From positions 1-62,903 of the forward strand of contig NZ_AUBB01000042.1 in assembly GCF_000429025.1 (NCBI RefSeq): a stretch of 62,903 nt of DNA, in the 5' to 3' direction. Shown piece after piece: positions 57,928-62,903 of this stretch. The position numbers and the translations under genes were made by a program. The DNA is from Actinospineispora spinosispora DSM 44797 (lineage in GTDB: Bacteria > Actinomycetota > Actinomycetes > Mycobacteriales > Pseudonocardiaceae). How positions within the stretch are numbered: the stretch's first letter is position 1; each line of letters begins with the position of its first letter. The notes beneath the pieces were generated by a model. The model was not told where the DNA came from. It saw nothing but the letters and a program-made list of their open reading frames with translations, and did not search any database.

Positions 57928-59579
57928 ATGTCGGACCCGATCGTAGAGATCGCCCAGGGTCGCCTGCGGGGTGTGGGAGCGGAGGGCGTGACGGTCTACC
58001 GGGGCGTGCCGTTCGCTGCGCCACCGGTCGGTGAGCTGCGCTTTCGCGCCCCACGCCCACCGCGACCGTGGGCGGACGTCCGGGACGCCGCCCACTCCGG
58101 CCCGGCCTCCTACCAGGTGAACACGGTCAACGGCGACACCGTGCGGCGCATCGTCGCCGAGATCGATCCCGGCGCCCCCGGGATCATGGCGTGGCCGCCC
58201 TACACTTGCACCACCTACCAGCAGGACAACGCCGCCGAGGACTGCCTCTACCTCGACATCTGGGTTCCTGACACCGAGCCGGGCGAGCACCTGCCGGTCT
58301 ATGTGTACTTCCACGGCGGCGCGAACGCCGTCAGCGCCGGTTCATTCGTTCACGAGCGGGGTGCCACCCTCGCGCGCACCCAGCGGGTGATTGTCGTGCG
58401 GCCGAACTACCGCATGGGAGCACTCGGCTGGTTGCACGTCGGCCTGGTCGGCAACGCACTACCGGAAGCGGTCAACCTCGGGGTACAGGACCAGGTCGCC
58501 GCGCTACGGTGGGTCCACGAGTCCATTGCCGCGTTCGGAGGCGACCCGGAGCAGATCTGCATCGGCGGTGAGTCCGCGGGCGCAACGGCGGTGTCGCACC
58601 TGCTGGGCATCCCTGCGGCACGGCGGCTTGTCCGCCGGGCGGTCATTCAGTCGTTGTCGCCGTTCAACCCGTGGTGCACACAGCAACGCCCCGACGCCGA
58701 GACGGTCGTCGAGTTGTACGTGCGGCTGCTCGGGCTGCACGATCCCGCCGAACTCGTCCAGGTCGACCCAGACCGGCTCCTCGCCGTGGCAAACGTGCTG
58801 ACGCGGTGGTTTCCCGCCGACGCCGCGGTGGCCTGGCGCCCCCTCGGCGCGGTCACTGACGGGGACTGGGTTCCGCGGACGCCCGCACGGTCGCTTTCCG
58901 AGACCGATCCCGGCCTCAACGGGATCGAGGTGACGATCGGGTTCGCGAAGGACGAGTGGATGTTCTTCCGCGGCCACTCCGACACCGTCAGCAGCGGCAG
59001 CCGCGCCAACGTCCTCGCTGTGCTCGATCAGATCTTCGACACCGGCGCGTCCGCCGTGTACGACCGGTTCGCCGAGCTCCACCCCGACGACACCCCCGGA
59101 CAGCTGCTCTCCGACATCATGTCCACGGCTACTTCACACTCTCGTCGCTGCGCATCGCGGAGAACCTCGCAACCCGCGGGGTCCCCGTCCGGGTGTTCCA
59201 GTTCTCCTACGACCTGCCCGGTCTCGACGGCAAGTATCGTGCCGTGCACACGGGCGACATCCCGTTCCTGTTCGGCAACCAGACCGAGTCCGACCTGGCC
59301 GCCTTCCCCACGTTCGCCGGCATCGACCGCGCTGAACTGGCCCGGATCACCGAGGACGCGATGAACCTGTACGGGGCGGTCATCCGCGGCGACGATCCTG
59401 GTGCGGCGTGGCCTCGGTTCATCGCACCGCAATCGTCCGTGCTGTGGCTCGGGAGCACGATCGAGCCCCGACCGCACCTGCTCGACGACGACCTCGCAGT
59501 CTTCGCGGCACACGGAATGGCGACTGTCGCCGATCTCGAGGCCAAGCTTGTGTCCAATATGCGCGGGAACGTGTCGTGA
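57928..59579 (+). pseudogene. Type-B carboxylesterase, split by a one-base frameshift
   Basis: The first frame gives a classical carboxylesterase of the COesterase family: YRGVPFAAPPVGELRF, EDCLYLDIWVP, YFHGGANAVSAGS (oxyanion), nucleophile Ser in GGESAGATAV. Near 59123 the frame is lost after QLLSDIMS. The sequence resumes one frame over with HGYFTLSSLRIAENL and runs to the natural end at 59579, including HTGDIPFLFGN with the likely catalytic His. One base, probably a C, is missing. As written, the product lacks the His and is inactive; a sequencing error cannot be excluded. ATG 57928 has GAAGGAAGG upstream. Confidence 0.82.
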
Positions 59580-60418
59580 AGACCGTCCTGAGCTCGGGCA
59601 TCGCGAACGCCTCTCCCAGCGTGGGATAGCGACGCGAGTGGCGCCTCCTCGGCCAAGAGAACCCGCTGCTCCCGAGCAGCTCGCTTGTCCGGGCTGGCGG
59701 CGCCGTCGAGGGTCGAGCTGTCGCGGCACTCGCTGGCGCCCGTGCCGACATGCTCGGCGCTGTCGACGATTGTCGGTAGTGCCGGGCTCCCGGATTTAGT
59801 TGTGGCTGGCGCGTTCAGTCCCCGCACTACAGCTACCAGCAGGTGAGCGGACTCGGGGCCGGCACCGGCTCTTGGCTGACCTGCCGCGCGGGCTCGGGTG
59901 GGGTCGCCCGCGAAGCTGGTACGCAGGTGTCACTTGAGCTGCACCCAGCGCGAACAGCACCTTCGGACGTTGTCTTCGTCATCCGTCCTGACTGTCGTCG
60001 TGCTGCGCCGGTCGCGCACCTTCACTGCCTCGAACTCGTGGCAGCGACAACCGCCGTCAACAGTGACTTCCAAACCCCGTCACCAAGCACTGCCGTAACC
60101 AGGCACCCGCGCCTCGATCGCCCGGTCGTGCTCGCCGGGCGCCTACCTAGAGGCGACGAGCACCTGTGTGTACCGCGGCCGGCTGATCCATCGGCGCCCA
60201 GCGGCCTAAGCCGGAGGCTCGCGCTCGAAAGACAGTCGTCGGCCGGGTGCGAACCGGAAGAACTGGCGTAGCGCACCACTAAACTGCTACTCGCGAGGCG
60301 CCGGGAGCCCAGCGAGGAAGGTCTCCGGGTCACCGACGTCGACCAGCTCGCACCGATCTTTGTCACGCTGGTCAACCAGCTGCGATCGGGCGCGTTGCGG
60401 CGCCAGGGCCGGCCGCTC
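59580..60418. other. Gene-poor stretch of about 840 bases
   Basis: No supported gene on either strand. Frames such as 59843-60271 (plus) have composition typical of non-coding GC-rich DNA. A short plus-strand reading at about 60295-60431 (GLRVTDVDQLAPIFVTLVNQLRSGAL) looks like the tail of a lost protein but cannot be identified. No hairpins or repeats of note. Confidence 0.4.
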
Positions 60419-61027
60419 TCACAATGCCCGTAGGGCGGCTTCGAGTGCGTCGGTGAGTCGGTCGAGGTAGTCGTCACCGGAGGCGTCGTGGGTGACGAGC
60501 ATGCGAAAGGCCAGCGGCGCGATGAGCAGGTCGAGTCCGAGGGTCATGTCGAGCCCGGGTGGGAGTTCGCCTCGGTCGACGGCGTTCTGGAGGACGATTC
60601 GCGCGGTCTGCCGGCGCGGGGCGGCAACGGCGACGGCAAGGACCTCGGCGAGTGCGTCGTCGTGGCGAGCCTCGGCGATCAGGCCGAGCGCGACGTCGGC
60701 TACGAGCGGGTTGCGCAGCTGGGCGCGGAAGGTGGTGAGTAGTTCGCGCAGGTCGCTGCGTAGGGCGCCGGTGGCCGGCTGCGGCGGGAGTTCCTCGGTG
60801 ACCCGGTCTCGGATCAGCTCGGTGAGCATCGTCTGCTTGGTGGGCCAGCGCCGATAGAGCGCCGCTTTGCCGACGCCGGCCCGGCGGGCGACCCCGTCCA
60901 TGGACAGGCGGGCGTAGCCGCGCTCCACCAGCTCGGCCAAGGCGGCGGCGGTGATGGCCTCGGTGACCCCGGGCCGCAGCGTCGCGCCTCCGGTCGGTGG
61001 CTGGTGTGACTGCTTCGGCGTGGGCAT
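60419..61027 (-). CDS. TetR-family transcriptional regulator
   Basis: 202 residues: DNA-binding part TEAITAAALAELVERGYARLSMDGVARRAGVGKAALYRRWPTKQTMLTELI, and a C-terminal domain (LRSDLRELLTTFRAQLRNPLVADVALGLIAEARHDDALAEVL, ARIVLQNAVDRGELPPGLDMTLGLDLLIAPLAFRMLV) of the TetR_C_11-like group. ATG 61027 is used; GTG 61033 is an alternative. It is divergent from the hydrolase gene, and the 93-base region between holds two related palindromes, so it almost certainly controls both genes. Confidence 0.9.
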   Translation of the reverse strand: MPTPKQSHQPPTGGATLRPGVTEAITAAALAELVERGYARLSMDGVARRAGVGKAALYRRWPTKQTMLTELIRDRVTEELPPQPATGALRSDLRELLTTFRAQLRNPLVADVALGLIAEARHDDALAEVLAVAVAAPRRQTARIVLQNAVDRGELPPGLDMTLGLDLLIAPLAFRMLVTHDASGDDYLDRLTDALEAALRAL

Positions 61028-61047
61028 GACCACACACTATCGCCTAT

Positions 61048-61099
61048 GGAACGGGACCGTTCCGTCTGATACCTTCGTTACGGACGGGACGGTTCCGTC
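61048..61099. promoter_or_regulatory. Two related palindromic operators between TetR and hydrolase genes
   Basis: Site 1 (61048-61063) is GGAACGG-GA-CCGTTCC with perfect 7-base arms. Site 2 (61082-61099) is a near copy, one base shorter, sharing GGTTCCGTCT-like sequence; its best symmetric arms are GACGG and CCGTC. They are about 34 bases apart, one for each divergent promoter. Confidence 0.75.
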
Positions 61100-61120
61100 T
61101 CGTTCTATTGGGAGGTCATG

Positions 61121-62281
61121 ATGAAGTTCCTCTACACCGACGAGTCCTTCTCCTTCGAGGCACTGCGGGCCGCGGGCTATGCCGCCTACGCGGGCGCCGA
61201 GCTCGGCGAGGTACTGGTCACCTGTCGAGCCATCCCCGAGGGCGACGAAGCCGCGTGGTCGACCCAGTGGGCCGCCACCGCCGCCCGGGTCGAGCAGGTC
61301 GGGCGCGACGCCCTCGCCGCGGGCCACCGGGTCAGTGCCCGAGAGGCGTTGCTGCGGGCCTCGAACTACTACCGCACCGCCGACTTCTACCGCCGCGACG
61401 ACCCCGCCAACGATGAGGAGTCCCTGCGGCTGCAGACCGCCTCGCAGCAGACCTTCGCCGACGCCGTACCGCTGCTCGACACTCCCGCCAGGCGACTCGA
61501 CATTCCCTACGAGCACACCATGCTGCCCGGCTACCTCTACACCGTCGACGACTCGGGCACCCCGCGACCGACCGTGATCTACCACGGCGGCTACGACTCC
61601 ACCCTCGAGGAGGACTACCTCGCCCTCGCCGCCGGGGCGCTGCGCCGCGGTTACAACGTGCTCACCTTCGACGGGCCCGGTCAGGGGCGCAACGTCCGCG
61701 CCGGCTTGCACTTCCGCCCTGACTGGGAAGCTGCAGTCACTCCCGCGGTCGACCTGGCGTTCACCCTGCCCGAGGTCGACACCACCAAGATCGTCCTGAT
61801 CGGCACCAGCCTCGGTGGTTACCTCGCCGCCCGCGCCGCCGCCTTCGAGCACCGCCTTGCCGCCTGTGTGCTCCACGACGGTGTCTGGGACATGCACAAG
61901 ACGGTGGCCGACGCCCTCAACGGTGCCGGCACCCCCAGCGAGATCGAGGCCCTCGCCGCCACGAGCACCGGCGTCCGCTGGATGATCAACAACGGCCGCT
62001 GGGTCTACGGCGTCGACACCGCCACCGAGCTACTCAAGGCCACCGAGCCTTACACCCTCGCCGGCGTCGCCGACCAGATCACCTGCCCCACACTCGTTCT
62101 GGAAGCCGAGAACGACCAGTTCTTCGCCGGCCAGCCCCAGAGGGTCTACGACGCGCTGACCTGCCCCAAGGAGCTCGTCGTGTTCCGCGAGGCAGACGGT
62201 GGCGGCGAGCACTGCCACGAAGGTGCCACCCTGCAGTTCCACCAGCGCACCTTCGACTGGCTCGACACCGTCCTGGCCTGA
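61121..62281 (+). CDS. Alpha/beta hydrolase (FrsA/dipeptidyl-peptidase-like acyl hydrolase)
   Basis: 386 residues. An N-terminal helical cap (residues 1-125) is followed by an alpha/beta hydrolase domain: TVIYHGGYDSTLEEDYL (oxyanion), LTFDGPGQGRNV, nucleophile Ser in LIGTSLGGYLAARAA, acid in LEAENDQFF and His in GGEHCHEGA. This layout matches 2,6-dihydroxypseudooxynicotine hydrolase-like and FrsA-like enzymes that cleave C-C or ester bonds. ATG 61121 is preferred to 61118 because GGAGG (61111-61115) is then five bases away. Regulated by the divergent TetR through the twin operators. The substrate is unknown. Confidence 0.85.
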   Translation: MKFLYTDESFSFEALRAAGYAAYAGAELGEVLVTCRAIPEGDEAAWSTQWAATAARVEQVGRDALAAGHRVSAREALLRASNYYRTADFYRRDDPANDEESLRLQTASQQTFADAVPLLDTPARRLDIPYEHTMLPGYLYTVDDSGTPRPTVIYHGGYDSTLEEDYLALAAGALRRGYNVLTFDGPGQGRNVRAGLHFRPDWEAAVTPAVDLAFTLPEVDTTKIVLIGTSLGGYLAARAAAFEHRLAACVLHDGVWDMHKTVADALNGAGTPSEIEALAATSTGVRWMINNGRWVYGVDTATELLKATEPYTLAGVADQITCPTLVLEAENDQFFAGQPQRVYDALTCPKELVVFREADGGGEHCHEGATLQFHQRTFDWLDTVLA

Positions 62282-62364
62282 CACCCCCGCGGCGGCCAAG
62301 GGACCCGCTTCCGACAACGACGGAGTCGGGAGGGACTGTAAAAATTTCGGTGTAACTCCTGATC

Positions 62365-62829
62365 ATGGAAGTGGCACTGATGACCGAGATGATGTCCGGT
62401 GTGGACAACGCTGAGGGCGAGACGGTTTCGTCGTCGATGGCTGGTCTTGACGGCCTGGATGAGCAGCTGGTCGATCAGCTGGTGGCGCGTGCGCGTAGCG
62501 GTGGGCTGTCGCTAGCTGGCGAGGGCGGGGTGCTCTCGCAGCTGACGAAACGGCTGTTGGAATCGGCGTTGGAAGGTGAGATCACCGATCACCTGGGCTA
62601 CGACAAACACGACGCTGCCGGGCGCAACAGCGGTAACTCCCGCAACGGTGCCCGGTCGAAGACGGTGCTCACCGACGTGGGCCCGGTCGAGATCACTGTC
62701 CCTCGGGATCGGGACGGTAGCTTCGAGCCCAAGATCGTGGCCAAACGCCAGAAACGCTTGACCGGGGTTGATGAGATGGTGATCTCGTTGTCGGCGAAGG
62801 GGCTGACGACCGGGGAGAGTGCGCCGTGA
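62365..62829 (+). pseudogene. IS256-family transposase, N-terminal part, interrupted
   Basis: 154 residues as read. The N-terminal part of an IS256/Mutator-type transposase is clear: SQLTKRLLESALEGEITDHLGYDKHD, NSRNGARSKTVLTDVGPVEITVPRDRDGSFEPKIVAKRQKRLTGVDEMVISLSAKGLTTGE. The family continues with an I-Q-A/x-H-L segment and the DDE catalytic domain, but here GAG-A is followed by GTGCGCC and an early stop. The interruption falls inside a codon without debris, as expected for insertion of another element. ATG 62365 or ATG 62380 is the start. Confidence 0.8.
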
Positions 62830-62903
62830 AAGCGCTGTTAGATCGCGAGAAGGTGGGAGACCTTCTCCTGTGGGCTGTCGCAGCGGCCTGCTGAAGTTGA
62901 GGG
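62819..62903 (+). mobile_element. Possible 5-prime end of a group II intron inside the transposase gene
   Basis: At the exact point where transposase homology stops, the sequence begins GTGCG, the conserved 5-prime boundary of group II introns. It continues with structured sequence including the hairpin GAGAAGG-N7-CCTTCTC (62847-62867). The exon side would read ..GGGGAGA, and the family residue after Glu is Ile (ATC), so removing an insert here would restore the frame. The reverse transcriptase and domain V would lie outside the window. Confidence 0.4.

Larger units (their letters stand above)
62331..62903 (+). mobile_element. IS256-family insertion sequence, left part (runs off the window)
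   Basis: A left end with GGGACTGTAAAAATTTCGG at about 62332 precedes the transposase gene by some 30 bases, the usual IS256-type arrangement. Only the N-terminal third of the transposase is seen before a foreign sequence starts at 62819. The right end is outside the window. Confidence 0.65.

Noticed and set aside
56799..57929. 376-codon minus-strand open frame over the TetR gene and P-loop remnant
   Set aside because: Antisense to TetR over half its length; the remaining part has Pro/Thr/Arg-rich shadow composition.
59843..60271. 142-codon plus-strand open frame in the gene-poor region
   Set aside because: Low-quality composition, no ribosome binding site and no recognisable motif.
1..62903. 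CRISPR arrays, tRNA, rRNA, or riboswitch-like structures
   Set aside because: No regularly spaced repeats of CRISPR type, no tRNA cloverleaf with its T-loop sequence and no rRNA motifs were noticed by reading; a covariance-model scan was not possible, so small RNAs could be missed.

Overview
The window is very GC-rich and densely coded, with many GTG and TTG starts. It carries protein families typical of mycolate-type and related actinomycetes (DUF3556 membrane proteins, double-domain AsnC regulators, a LAL-type LuxR regulator, PucR, many GntR/FCD regulators, Asp23 plus CsbD). I read it as an accessory chromosomal region of an actinobacterium in the Mycobacteriales/Pseudonocardiales range; the genus cannot be fixed from the sequence. 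It is bounded by transposase fragments: an IS110-type C-terminus at the left edge and an IS256-type N-terminus at the right edge. The latter appears to be interrupted by a group II intron-like sequence. Between them, working gene clusters alternate with remnants: IlvD/Edd, DUF3592, carboxymuconolactone decarboxylase, SDR, FCD, DJ-1/PfpI, P-loop kinase and sigma-factor pieces, plus frameshifted esterase and antitoxin genes.

Layout. 0.3-8.4 kb: a nucleoside uptake and salvage operon (BMP-type ABC transporter, sugar-phosphate-isomerase-like TIM barrel, an unknown ORF, adenosine deaminase) followed by a FadR-type regulator. 8.4-14 kb: remnants, a lower-GC stretch with a DUF417 protein and a two-gene flavin oxygenase operon. 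14-21 kb: exported alpha/beta hydrolases, a LAL regulator with a methyltransferase, and a TetR gene with a paired operator. 21-27 kb: two GMC oxidoreductases and a flavoprotein with regulator and SDR debris. 27.3-30.6 kb: an envelope-stress-like module made of an ECF sigma factor, a zinc-finger/Asp23 fusion that looks like its anti-sigma factor, Asp23, a small membrane protein and a STAS protein, divergent from CsbD and a third Asp23. 31-32 kb: a VapBC-like pair with a broken antitoxin. 32-34 kb: two GntR-type regulators. 34-41.8 kb: a lipid-related block (CALB-like lipase, HSL-type esterase, divergent DUF3556 pair, truncated acyl-CoA synthetase). 41.9-45 kb: AraC, an atypical response regulator and AsnC. 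45-51 kb: an N-heterocycle-like cluster (P450 homologue lacking the heme-ligand cysteine, NCS1 permease, hydrolase, GntR-like regulator, divergent PucR). 51-57 kb: FCD-only protein, sigma-4 remnant, AsnC with divergent MFS exporter, GntR, secreted protein. 57-62.3 kb: two TetR/esterase units with clear palindromic operators.

The two most unusual signals are the ECF/zinc-finger-Asp23 module, of which a second decayed copy is visible at 52.2 kb, and the P450 homologue with Ser in place of the heme-ligating Cys. All family names come from reading translated motifs; no database search was possible.
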